DNA of 64,000 bases from an uncultured Bacteroidales bacterium (GTDB lineage Bacteria > Bacteroidota > Bacteroidia > Bacteroidales > FEN-979): assembly GCA_903885595.1 (NCBI GenBank), contig CAISJJ010000373.1:1-64000 (forward strand), written 5' to 3'. The notes under the pieces are model-generated. The model saw only the letters and a program-made list of their open reading frames with translations, was not told the origin of the DNA and did not search any database. Shown piece after piece: positions 53,847 through 63,300 of this stretch. Every line of letters begins with the position of its first letter. Position 1 is the first letter of the stretch. The position numbers and the translations under genes are program-made.

Positions 53847-54936
53847 TCACGCATTCCCATACTCCATCAGGTACGATTTTATGAAAGCCGTCAGGTCTCC
53901 ATCCAGAACTGCCTGGGTGTCGGATGTTTCGTGGCTGGTACGCAGATCTTTCACCATCTTGTAAGGATGCAGCACATAACTGCGGATCTGGCTACCCCAT
54001 TCGATCTTTTTCTTGCCGCTTTCGATCACTGCAATCTTCTCACGCTGTTTGCGGAGTTCAATTTCGTACAACTGGGACTTCAGCAGCTTCAGCGCCTTTT
54101 CACGGTTTTGACCTTGTGACCGGGTTTCCTGGCATTCAATGATAATTCCTGATGGTTCGTGTTTCAGTCGTACTGCCGTTTCAACCTTGTTCACATTTTG
54201 TCCGCCGGGACCACTGCTACGGAAAGTATCCCAGCTGATTTCGGCCGGGTTGATATCGATCACGATGTCATCGTTTATGATCGGATAAACATAAACGGAA
54301 GCAAACGAAGTATGGCGCTTGTGATTTGAATCAAAAGGTGAAAGCCGCACCAGCCGGTGAACACCGTTCTCCCCTTTGAGGTAACCATAGGCATAATCAC
54401 CATCAAATTCAAGGGTTACCGATTTAATCCCGGCCACATCCCCCTCCTGGAAGTCGACTTCGCTTATCTTGAAACGGCTCCGTTCACCATAGCGGATATA
54501 CATGCGCATGAGCATCTGGGCCCAATCCTGGCTCTCCGTACCGCCGGCTCCGGAATTAATTTGAACAATAGCACCCAATTTATCCTCTTCGCCACTTAGC
54601 ATATTCCTGAATTCAAGCTCTTCAATAAGTGTCAGCGAATCAGCATAGTGCTTGTCAAGATCAGCCTCGGTTCCTTCACCCTGGAGGTAAAATTCCCACA
54701 TGATCATCAGGTCATCGTGGCTGGAGAGGGCCTGTAAAAAAGCATCCGTCCACAATTTTTTATCGCGGATGGCGCGCAATGCAGTTTCAGCGGCTTTTGG
54801 ATTATTCCAGAAATCGGGAGCTTGCGATAGTTCTTCTTCTTCTTTTATTTGGGAAAGTTTCTTGTCGATGTCAAAGGTACCTCCTCAAGATGTCGAGCCT
54901 TGTCTTCAGGTCTCTCAGCTGGTCTTGTGCTATCAT
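53847..54936 (-). CDS. prfB: Peptide chain release factor 2, expressed by programmed +1 frameshift
   Basis: Class-I release factor for UGA and UAA. The gene starts at ATG 54936; after 21 codons the frame hits TGA (54873-54871) in the classic slippery context CTT-TGA-C, with AGGAGG three bases before the CTT. A +1 shift continues into the main frame, giving a 362-residue protein. Downstream motifs confirm identity: the recognition tripeptide SPF (199-201) and the catalytic [11 protein letters not shown] with GGQ at 244-246, both at E. coli-like positions. Low RF2 slows termination at the UGA and raises frameshifting, an autoregulatory loop known in many bacteria. The start is one base after the recX stop, so they are co-transcribed. 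Confidence 0.96.
54870..54891 (-). promoter_or_regulatory. prfB programmed frameshift site
   Basis: On the minus strand this contains AGGAGG, TAC, CTT, TGA, C in sequence. AGGAGG acts as the internal Shine-Dalgarno element and CTT-TGA-C as the slippery stop. The spacing of three bases between them is the same as in E. coli prfB. Confidence 0.92.
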
Positions 54937-54937
54937 G

Positions 54938-55426
54938 TCAGATTTTTAGTTCTTTTATTATATTTAGGGTCAGGTCAAATTCAAATCCTTTGCCTGTTAC
55001 AAAAGTGATAATTTTTTCGCGGATGTTCAAGCTTTTTCCCGGGTTTATTTCCGACTTTTTTTTGAGGATCAATTCACGGATGGTTTTATGGTAATCCGTT
55101 TCGCTGATCTCAAGCAAAGCCTCCCGGATCAGTTTTTCAGATAAACCGCGGCCTTTGAGTTCGTATTGCAATCGGAGCCTGCCCCATTTGTTGATGCGGA
55201 ATTTCCCGCGAACAAAAAGCCTGGCAAACCGTTCGTCGTCAATGAAACGTTCCTCTTTCAGCTTTTTCATGACCTGGCCGATCTTTTCCCGGGGAACCTT
55301 CCAGTCGGTCAGCTTTTGCTCCACCTCCCGGGTACACCTTTCCTGGTAAGCACAGTAGCGGCTAATGCGGTCAAAGATCTGAGCAGGATCATTGTTTGAT
55401 AAACCGTCCGTTCCAGTTTTTTCCAT
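54938..55426 (-). CDS. recX: Regulatory protein RecX
   Basis: A 162-residue RecX, a small helical protein that binds RecA filaments and limits their activity. I start it at ATG 55426 (MEKTGTDG). An upstream in-frame ATG at 55474 lies inside repeat copy 5 and its codons match the repeat, not the family. Conserved parts are RISRYCAYQERCTREVEQKL, FIDDERFARLFVRGKFRINKWG and LKGRGLSEKLIREAL, the tandem three-helix repeats of RecX. It stops one base before the prfB ATG. No recA gene is in the window. Confidence 0.92.
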   Translation of the reverse strand: MEKTGTDGLSNNDPAQIFDRISRYCAYQERCTREVEQKLTDWKVPREKIGQVMKKLKEERFIDDERFARLFVRGKFRINKWGRLRLQYELKGRGLSEKLIREALLEISETDYHKTIRELILKKKSEINPGKSLNIREKIITFVTGKGFEFDLTLNIIKELKI

Positions 55427-55443
55427 GGATTTATTCAGTATAA

Positions 55444-55537
55444 CATATGAAATTGCCATAAGTACAACGTCCATGCAAACCGTGAATGATAATATGGGTA
55501 TTCCATGTGACCGCTTTGTAAAATAAATATTAACATG
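55444..55537 (+). repeat. Palindromic ATG-ended element, copy 5
   Basis: Left arm CATATGAAATTGCCATAA, core ACAACGTCCATGCAAACCG, right arm TATGGGTATTCCATGTG, and an A/T-rich tail ending TTAAC before ATG 55535-55537. That ATG opens a frame which collides with the DUF4838 gene and is not a convincing start. The element lies 17 bases upstream of the divergent recX start. Left arm and core are close to copy 1. Confidence 0.8.
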
Positions 55538-55613
55538 GTAAAAATTACCAGGATTGAGATCGGAAATGGATTGAATTTTTCATCCTGCCAATTTTTTAAC
55601 GTAAAGGTAATGC

Positions 55614-55621
55614 TAACTTTG
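55614..55621 (+). promoter_or_regulatory. -7 box for DUF4838 gene
   Basis: TAACTTTG, an exact TAnnTTTG match, 19 bases before the ATG at 55641. No clear -33 element. Confidence 0.45.
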
Positions 55622-55640
55622 CTTCGAATTCTTGCATCTG

Positions 55641-57926
55641 ATGAAGAAGCTTATCTTTTTTTTCCTGTTTTTTTCGGCCATGGAACTATCTGGACAAGGG
55701 CCCTGGTTTGCAATAGGGGGGCAGATGTTCCGGATTTTCCCATACCAGATCGTGGTTCCACAGGATGCCACGCCTGTTGAATTGAAAGCGGCATCAGAAT
55801 TTCAAAAGTACCTTGAAATGATTTCCGGGGTGAAATTGAAAATCGTGGATGAAACCGAAAGTCAGAGCTCCCGTGAAATCATCATCGGTTATTCAGGAAG
55901 GTTTCCGGCTTCCGGAATTTCCAGGTCACTTGATCCGGATGGATTTGAAATTAAGATACAATGGCCTATGATATTCATAGCCGGCGGATCGCACAAGGGA
56001 ACACTATACGGGGTTTATGAATTTCTTGAAAAATACTTCAGGTGCCGTTTTTGGGCTCCGGGAGCCGAACTTATTCCAAGGTTGTCTGAGATCATGCTGC
56101 CCAAGGAGGCTGTCGTTGTGAACCCGGCATTCAGATTTCGTGAGGTCCATTATGCCGGGATGGACGGACAGGATTTTGCCGATAAAATGCGTTTGGACCG
56201 GCATGCCTGGAAGGGCGGAGAAAACTGGGGGATGTGGGTGCATACCATGTTCACCCTGGTGCCGCCGGAGAAATATTTTGATTCCCATCCCGAATACTAT
56301 GCCCTCATGGGTGGTAAGCGTGCCAAAACCCAGCTTTGCCTCACCAATCCCGATGTTTTGCAGATCACCACCGATGAACTTAAAAAGCGCATGAACGAAA
56401 ATCCGGATGCACAGTACTGGTCGGTTTCGCAAATGGATACGTATGGTTCCTGTGAATGCGCGGCCTGTAAAGGCACCCTGACAGGTCCCCATGGTGAGGT
56501 GATCCCACACCCGCAAGGTGCAGTGTCCCCGTCGGATCAGATGATCGCGTTTGTAAACAAGGTGGCCTCTGCGTTTCCTGATAAGGTGATCTCCACCCTG
56601 GCATATCAGTATACCCGCGCAGCGCCCCGGCATGTTAAACCGGCCTCCAATGTGAATATCATGCTTTGCACTATCGAGTGCGACCGGAGCAGGCCGCTGG
56701 AAAGCGATACCTCTGCCGGTTCCTTTGTGGCCGATCTTAAAGACTGGTCGGCCATCGGTGATGATATCCTTGTATGGGATTACGTGATCCAGTTCACCAA
56801 CATGCTTGCTCCCTTCCCAAACCTGCCGGTATTGCAGCCCAACATCCGGCTGTTTAAAAAATACCGCGTCAGTTCAGTATTTGAACAGGGCTGTCGCGGA
56901 ACGTATAGTGAAAACCAGGAATTACGGCAATACCTGCTGGCTAAACTTCTCTGGAACCCGGAAGTGAATGTTGATTCCCTGACACGTCAATTCCTTGATG
57001 GCTATTTTGGCGCTGCAGGACCTTTTATCGGGAAGTACCTGGTTGAAATGACCGGAGCCCTTCAGGAGTCAGGTAAAACACTCTGGATTTATGGCAGCCC
57101 GATGCAGGAGACCGACGCCTTCCTTTCACCTGAAAACATCCGAAGTTACAATGCATTGTTCGACCTGGCGGAAAAGGCCGTGGCAGGCGATTCAACTTTG
57201 ATGAACAGGGTCAGCAAAGCAAGACTGCCATTGCGCTATGCCATGCTTGAAATTGCCAAGAAGAACATCACGGGGCCCGATGGTTTTATAGAACTGCAAG
57301 GCTCAACCGCCGTTGTGCGGAATGGTGTTACGACTCAACTGAATGAGTTTGTCGCTCTTGCCAAGAGGTATGATGTAAAAACCTTGCATGAACGAAATTT
57401 ACCGCCTGATGAGTATGCCAGGGTGACAAGCCGGTTTTTTCAGAATGCATTTACGGATCACCTGGCGAAGGGTAAATCCTACACGCTTTCCATTGACCCC
57501 AGACCAAAGTATAGCGCGGAAGGGATGGGGACTTTAACTGATGGGAAACGCGGAACAGCCAATTATTATGTACTGTGGCAGGGATTTGAGGAGAACGATT
57601 TAACGGCAGTGGTTGACCTGGGGGCCAGCGCCGTGATCAGTTACGTAGGGGCGGAATTTTTGCAGGATTATGCTTCCTGGATATTTTACCCTGAAACTGT
57701 CAGGATGAGTATTTCGGAGGATGGCCTGAACTTTAAGGAGGTTACTGCCTTTGATTCATTGTCCTTTCCTGATCCCCTGGTTATAGCGGAAACAGGCAAA
57801 AAAATACCGCCGGTGAATGGGCGGTATGTGAAATTCCTTATTAAAAACATCGGCCATTGCCCATCATGGCATATCGGGCACGGGGGCAAGGCCTGGGTTT
57901 TTCTTGATGAACTGATCGTGAATTGA
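55641..57926 (+). CDS. Secreted DUF4838 protein with alpha-glucuronidase-like N-terminal and discoidin-like C-terminal domains
   Basis: A 761-residue exported protein from ATG 55641; a TTG at 55632 is less likely. After the signal peptide (1-20), residues about 30-130 resemble the GH67 N-terminal domain, with ELKAASEFQKYLEMISGV and IFIAGGSHKGTLYGVYEFLE. The DUF4838 domain follows (about 190-480), with YWSVSQMDTYGSCECAACKG and VNIMLCTIECDRSRPL. Residues about 605-761 look like an F5/8-type (discoidin) carbohydrate-binding domain, with LTAVVDLGASAVISYVGAEF. Such proteins are probable glycoside hydrolases of unknown specificity, acting in the periplasm or at the surface on plant or host glycans. 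It is a single gene with its own promoter. Confidence 0.85.
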   Translation: MKKLIFFFLFFSAMELSGQGPWFAIGGQMFRIFPYQIVVPQDATPVELKAASEFQKYLEMISGVKLKIVDETESQSSREIIIGYSGRFPASGISRSLDPDGFEIKIQWPMIFIAGGSHKGTLYGVYEFLEKYFRCRFWAPGAELIPRLSEIMLPKEAVVVNPAFRFREVHYAGMDGQDFADKMRLDRHAWKGGENWGMWVHTMFTLVPPEKYFDSHPEYYALMGGKRAKTQLCLTNPDVLQITTDELKKRMNENPDAQYWSVSQMDTYGSCECAACKGTLTGPHGEVIPHPQGAVSPSDQMIAFVNKVASAFPDKVISTLAYQYTRAAPRHVKPASNVNIMLCTIECDRSRPLESDTSAGSFVADLKDWSAIGDDILVWDYVIQFTNMLAPFPNLPVLQPNIRLFKKYRVSSVFEQGCRGTYSENQELRQYLLAKLLWNPEVNVDSLTRQFLDGYFGAAGPFIGKYLVEMTGALQESGKTLWIYGSPMQETDAFLSPENIRSYNALFDLAEKAVAGDSTLMNRVSKARLPLRYAMLEIAKKNITGPDGFIELQGSTAVVRNGVTTQLNEFVALAKRYDVKTLHERNLPPDEYARVTSRFFQNAFTDHLAKGKSYTLSIDPRPKYSAEGMGTLTDGKRGTANYYVLWQGFEENDLTAVVDLGASAVISYVGAEFLQDYASWIFYPETVRMSISEDGLNFKEVTAFDSLSFPDPLVIAETGKKIPPVNGRYVKFLIKNIGHCPSWHIGHGGKAWVFLDELIVN

Positions 57927-57934
57927 CGATTACC

Positions 57935-58531
57935 TTATTTTGCCTGGTTAAATTCAGCGTTGATGTTGATTGTGACATCGGCACCTACTACAGCACCACC
58001 GGCTTCGGTGAGTGTGTTCCATTTGAGTCCGTATTCCAGCCTGTTAACGGTCGATGTTGCCTTGAATCCGGCCTTGGTATTGCCCCAGGGATCTTTCGTT
58101 GTACCACCGTAGGTTACTGCGAATTTAACGCGCTTGGTCACATTGCGGATGGTGAGATCGCCGGTAAGCTCATATTTGTTGCCGGAGATTTTCTTCATCG
58201 ATACACTTTTAAAGGTCATTTTGGGAAACTTTTCGGCATTGAAAAAATCATCCCCCTTTAAATGGCTGTCGCGTTGTTCGTTATCTGTATTGATGCTGGC
58301 GATGTCAACTGAAAAATCGATCTGGGCATCAGAAAAATCGGGTTTTGATGCGGTCATGGAACCGTTGAAGGTTTTAAATGCACCGTCAACTTCTGAAATG
58401 ACCAGGTGCGTCACGGTAAATTTAACATTCGAGTGACTGTTGTCCAGGTTCCATTTGGTTTGGGCTTCTGCTTTTCCGATGATCATCATCCCGATCATCA
58501 TCGCTATCATATATTTGGTTACGTTTTTCAT
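57935..58531 (-). CDS. YceI-family periplasmic lipid-binding protein
   Basis: A 198-residue exported protein: a signal peptide (1-23, ending AEA) and a lipocalin-like YceI domain. Recognisable elements are WNLDNSHSNVKFTVTHLVISEV, the DAQIDFSVDIASINTDN strand pair, HLKGDDFFNAEKFPKMTF and GDLTIRNVTKRVKF. Family members bind isoprenoid chains such as polyprenyl lipids in their barrel and are often induced by base or stress. It lies 23 bases downstream of the dioxygenase gene on the same strand, so they may be one transcript. It converges on the DUF4838 gene. Confidence 0.94.
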   Translation of the reverse strand: MKNVTKYMIAMMIGMMIIGKAEAQTKWNLDNSHSNVKFTVTHLVISEVDGAFKTFNGSMTASKPDFSDAQIDFSVDIASINTDNEQRDSHLKGDDFFNAEKFPKMTFKSVSMKKISGNKYELTGDLTIRNVTKRVKFAVTYGGTTKDPWGNTKAGFKATSTVNRLEYGLKWNTLTEAGGAVVGADVTININAEFNQAK

Positions 58532-58554
58532 TGGTTTTGGTTTTTAGTTATTGT

Positions 58555-59391
58555 TTAATTGATTATTATTGAAGTCATTGAAACTGATCCGTACACAACT
58601 TTATCGTTAAAGATGGAAACGGATTCATTTTTTTCCTGCAAAGCCAGGGCATAGAGCAGGGGAAGGTAATGTTCGGCCGTTGGAATTGCGAGGGCCATTT
58701 CCTGGCCAGGACTTGCATAACATGTAAGGGTTTTATGGTCCCTTGCCAGGATAAGTTTCTTGATTTTTTCGTTTGTCTCCTCTGCCCAGTCATGCCCGCC
58801 AGATGGTTTATACCAGTTGACCATGCGCAGGTTATGCACCATGTTGCCACTGCCGATCACCAATATACCTTTTCGGCGAAGGCCGGAGAGATTCCTGGCC
58901 AGATCATAATGGGCCTGAGGTGAACGGGTGTAGTCGAGGCTTAGCTGCATGACAGGAATTGTTGCATCCGGGAACATGTGCCGCAGCACGCTCCAGCATC
59001 CATGATCCAACCCCCAGTTCTGATCCAGTTCGACTTTGACGGGAGACAGCTGTTCACGGGTTTCAGAGGCGACCTGCTGACTGCCGGGGGCCGGGTACTG
59101 AACCGAATACAGCTGTTCGGGAAATCCGCAGAAATCATGGATCGTCCTTGGCTGCTGCATGGCGGTGATATGGGTGCCCATTGTTTCCCAATGCGCCGAA
59201 ATGCAAAGAATGGCGCGGGGTTGACCTATTGAAGCACCTATTTTACGCCACCCGCCGGTGAATTCATTCTCCCCGATGGCATTCATCGGGCTGCCGTGAC
59301 CGACAAAAAGGACCGGCATCAATGTGGTGTCGGACATGGAGCTGGTGAGTTTTTCGATTTCATTACGGTGCACGGAAATTGCATTTGACAT
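58555..59391 (-). CDS. LigB-type extradiol dioxygenase (YgiD/DODA-like)
   Basis: A 278-residue enzyme of the class III extradiol ring-cleavage family, most like E. coli YgiD, a 4,5-DOPA dioxygenase. The zinc/iron ligands are visible: the histidine in LFVGHGSPMNAI, ISAHWET, and IGSGNMVHNLRM, with LDHGCWSVLRHMFP as the conserved central motif and IHDFCGFPEQLY after the second ligand. The first 18 residues before MSDTTLMPVLF are not conserved, so translation may begin at 59337 instead. A two-unit octamer repeat sits 2 bases upstream of the ATG at 59391. Physiological substrate is unknown. Confidence 0.9.
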   Translation of the reverse strand: MSNAISVHRNEIEKLTSSMSDTTLMPVLFVGHGSPMNAIGENEFTGGWRKIGASIGQPRAILCISAHWETMGTHITAMQQPRTIHDFCGFPEQLYSVQYPAPGSQQVASETREQLSPVKVELDQNWGLDHGCWSVLRHMFPDATIPVMQLSLDYTRSPQAHYDLARNLSGLRRKGILVIGSGNMVHNLRMVNWYKPSGGHDWAEETNEKIKKLILARDHKTLTCYASPGQEMALAIPTAEHYLPLLYALALQEKNESVSIFNDKVVYGSVSMTSIIIN

Positions 59392-59393
59392 AA

Positions 59394-59409
59394 ACTGGTA
59401 AGCTGGTAA
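59394..59409 (+). repeat. Two-unit octamer repeat of the GTTGGTAA family
   Basis: ACTGGTAA followed by GCTGGTAA, then a partial unit. It belongs to the same octamer family as the ten-unit array at 49884-49963. It begins 2 bases upstream of the dioxygenase ATG. Confidence 0.6.
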
Positions 59410-59564
59410 GTTTGATTTTATAGGTTGAATGAAATATCCTTATTATCATTCGCCCTTTGCATAAACGTCCTGGTAATAGGTAATTTGTTTAGTTGAAAGA
59501 CGCTGCAAAATTGCATCAATCCGGAATGACTGTGGTAACACTAAATGGAAAGATGGTGGTACTT

Positions 59565-60386
59565 TTAGGAACTGGCTGATTGCATGGCTGCCCTGAAATC
59601 GGTGGGAGTGAGGCCAGTCCTTTTGCTGAAAACCCGCGTGAAATATGATTTTTCACTATATCCAAGGGCAAATCCGATCTCAGAAATATTCAATGGGGAG
59701 TTAAGCAGAAGTCGTCTGGCTTCGATCAGTTTCCGTGTTTCGATGATTTCCGATACACTTTTTCCAAAAACCTTCTGACAAACCAAATTAAGATTGCGTG
59801 AAGATGTATTCAACTTTTCGGAGTAAAAACCAACACCTAAGGGGCGCGTATAATTGTCTTCTAGTATTCTCAGGAAATTGCGGAATGCAATCCGCTGCGG
59901 TGTTCTTGCATCCTTGTCATCGGGGAGATGGTGGGTTCCTTCTGCCTCAAGTTTCGCCAGTAATGCCGAAAGCAGGTGGCGGTAAACCTCCAGCCGCTCA
60001 GGATTATGCCTGTATTCGTGGAGGATCAGCTCGCACAGGATGCCGATCTTCTGACGGCAGTCGCCCGCATCAAATGAAAAATGGATCTGGTCGAGAAAGT
60101 TGGAATAAAAGTGAAAATTACTTTCATGGATAAAATCATTCCGGTAGCGGATGCACCATCCACGGCTATCGGGGTCGGGCATGAACTCATGAACTTTGCC
60201 CTGGGCAACAAAAATCACCACTGGCGCGGTGAGCGCCTCCTTGAAAAAGTCGATGTAATGTTCAGGTTTTCCGTGTGTTATAATGAGTATCTCTTCGTAT
60301 TCGTGCCGATGCGGTTTTGTCGGATGGCTGCGGATCTCATCGACCACCTCATCTGAAATCACGAACATATCGAAGGGTTTCTCCAT
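59565..60386 (-). CDS. AraC-family transcriptional regulator
   Basis: A 273-residue regulator with an N-terminal cupin-like ligand domain (about 15-110, PHRHEYEEILIITHGKPEHYI) and a C-terminal AraC DNA-binding domain (about 165-270). The two helix-turn-helix units are visible in YSEKLNTSSRNLNLVCQKVFG and ISEIGFALGYSEKSYFTRVFSKRTGLTP. It starts 9 bases after the stop of the alpha-mannosidase gene and is therefore co-transcribed with it. It could sense a sugar released by that enzyme and regulate the operon, but this is inference. Confidence 0.93.
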   Translation of the reverse strand: MEKPFDMFVISDEVVDEIRSHPTKPHRHEYEEILIITHGKPEHYIDFFKEALTAPVVIFVAQGKVHEFMPDPDSRGWCIRYRNDFIHESNFHFYSNFLDQIHFSFDAGDCRQKIGILCELILHEYRHNPERLEVYRHLLSALLAKLEAEGTHHLPDDKDARTPQRIAFRNFLRILEDNYTRPLGVGFYSEKLNTSSRNLNLVCQKVFGKSVSEIIETRKLIEARRLLLNSPLNISEIGFALGYSEKSYFTRVFSKRTGLTPTDFRAAMQSASS

Positions 60387-60395
60387 GGCCAGCGC

Positions 60396-63300
60396 TTATT
60401 TTTGTTTTTCAAATACATCCACCTCCCTGAAATAAAATGGCCCGTGCTGTGAGTCTTCGCTTACCCAGAGAAGGTAGCGGTATTGTCTTGGTTTTCCTTT
60501 CAATGGCAGTATTGTGTAAAGAGCCTTGCTGTTGCCCCATATATCTTCGGGCGGGGCATAAACAACATAACTCCAGCCGGCAGCTTTGGGATCGCCGCTA
60601 AGCGATGGAGGTTCATTCCCTTGTGCACCCCACAGGGAGAATGATTGTGCCCCCCTTTTTGTATGCTGGGCAGTGAAAATATGAATACTGTCAAGTTCAA
60701 TCTCTTTTTGAAGATCCATCATGAGACGTCCTTCGCCGGCTTCCAACCATTTATCGTTAACTGAATCAGTCGGTAAAAGGTCATACATTCCATCGTTGAT
60801 GGCCGAAATATAAAATCCCTCACCGGTTGACCCTGACAGGGTGGTATCGGGCTCACCGGGATAATAGATGGATGTCACGCCGTTTGGTTGGTGAATGTCA
60901 GCGTAATCTTTCATGGTAAGACGGGCGGGTAATTCGTTTAAATTTCGCTTACAGTTAACCACTATTTTTGCGGTCGGAGTCATATTGGGCTGCACGTAAC
61001 TCCTGGGCAGATTCAATAACATGGACGGCCGGTCGCTAAAATCGTCGTATAGCGGCGAAGCAGGATAAACCTGGTCGAAGGGGTTGTCGGCAACTGAAAT
61101 GGCAAAAATTTTAATAGCATCATTTTCAGGGAGCTGCAGCGTGCCGCTGGCAGGAGAGGCTTCCAGGGAATATTTGAATATATATCCATATTGGTAAGGG
61201 ATGTTGAGGCTATCCTGGTGCAAATGTGTTGCAAACCAGGCAACTTCATGGGGTTTGATAAACCCTTTTTCCAGTCCTTTGAGTCGCCCGAGTTTATCCC
61301 ACCGGCGATTTTCAAACTGCCCGATCGATCCATGATATTTTTGAATAAGAAGCGTCGTTTTAATATTTCCAATCTTGAAAATGCCGGTCGTATCGCCGAG
61401 CGCTGTAGCAAGTAAATACAGGTGATTGAAATTGCCGGTCTTCGGCAGTGTGATTTTTTGCCCTTTACACGAAAGAACATTGTTTTTTCCATCTGTTTCA
61501 GGGCCGAAACTGAATTGTACCCCATCAACGCTCAATGATTCAGGCAATAATTCTGCCGGGAAGCTCATTCCCGTATCGCCGAGACGACCATTTTCCCGGT
61601 TTTTTTCATTGCTGATCCCATCCTCGTTGTAAGCCAGGGGAATCACAATGGAGGCTGGCGCTAAAAGTTTTTCAACCGGGGTTTCCAACTGGACGGCAAA
61701 ACTGCGGATGGCAAAAGGGGTCATGTCGATGAATAACTTTCCATTTTTCAGTGTTAGTTCTCCAATCGGCCGCTCCTGTCCATCGACTTCCCAGGCTTTC
61801 AGGATCTTCGTTGCAAACGAAACCTCCACACTCTGAATCTCTTTTCCCACCAATTCCTGGAGGCGGATGATCAAATCTTTCCCGTTTTCGGCTTTTTTAA
61901 GCGACCTGATATCAACCTGAGGAACTGAGACCTTTGCGAAGGAGAAACTTTTTCCCAGAAACCCGGGATGTTGTGAAACCCGAAAGACCCTTAGTGGCTG
62001 ATTCAGACTCCGGCCTTGCCATTCGGAGAGTCCTGCCCGCCAGTCGCCTTTGTGGCTGTACAATCCATAGATGATTTCGTGTATGCCCCAGTCTTGTGTT
62101 GCCTGGTCGTGATAGAAATTAGTGGTGGGGGTGAACAGTAAAGTCAGTCTCAATGTTTTGTCGTCGGGTTTATCTGAACCGAATTTACAATCTTCAAGGA
62201 TCGTAATGCCAAATGACCCCGAGTTATCGGTAAGGTCGATCCATTCACGCGACGGGACCTCATATTTTTTTTCATTGTTGGTTGCACGTTCAATCGCACC
62301 AAGGCCAAGATTATAGGTGGCAACGGCATTGGATGCGGTAAGGGGGAAAGAGGCTTTCAGGCTTACACCGCGTGATTGCCAATTGATGGTGTTCCGGATA
62401 ATAACACTTTCTTTCCCGGAGACTAGCTGAACATATTGGGTAAATAACGAATTTCTTGATTTTCGATCAATTTTAAGGGTGACTCTGACCGGGCCATTCT
62501 CAATCACCGATATTTCAGCCGGACCCTTTACAAAATCGATGGGGGGATTTTTCCGGTCATTCCAGTCCATATTCCAGGCTGGCCAGTATTGAGGATGCTC
62601 TTTTTGAAATACCAGTTGCGATGGAGCCGAGAGTAATTCCCTGCCCAGTCTTTTATCGATGATGCTCGAAATATCGCCCGCGGTATTGACGGTTATCTTC
62701 AGAAATTCATTGCTGAGTACCGACGGAGACACCGACACCGTTGAGGTGTATGTTCCCGCCTCTTTAACAGGCTGCACATCGAATACGGCTAATCCAAGAG
62801 AAGGAACAGATGCCGGAAAAAGAATCCGGATGCTGTTTTTCGTCGAAGTAAGAACCTGCGAGGGTACCTCAGTATTTGAAGCATCAATGACCTTCACTGA
62901 TTTTGGAGCGCCTTCAGGAAACGGAATTTCAGCTTCAACAACCTCTTTGCGGGAAATAGCCAGCGGATTATAGACCACGAGCGAAATCCCCTTTCCACGG
63001 GTATCCATTGCCCTGATGACTGCTCCGGCCGAACTTGTCAGCGAGGCAGCGAACTTGTTCATGGCCAATACCTCATCATTCCACGCATATTCATATGCTT
63101 TCGGTATGCTGGTGCCTGGAAGAATGTCGTGCATCTGGCTTCCAAGAACCAACCACCAGGCTTCGTTCAGCGATTGATAAGGGTACTTGATACCGCCCAG
63201 CCAATCGGCCATTACTGCAAGTGGCTCAGCAGCAAGCGCCAACTGCTCATTTTTCCGGTTTGAGCGTTTCATAAAGGCCTGCGAAGTAAGCGAACCCGAC

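Noticed and set aside
53847-54936. prfB as a frameshifted pseudogene
   Set aside because: The in-frame TGA sits in the canonical AGGAGG-TAC-CTT-TGA-C recoding site and both reading-frame parts are intact.
55535-55780. An 81-residue frame starting at the ATG of repeat copy 5
   Set aside because: It overlaps the well-supported DUF4838 gene in another frame, has no recognisable content, and its start is provided by the repeat.
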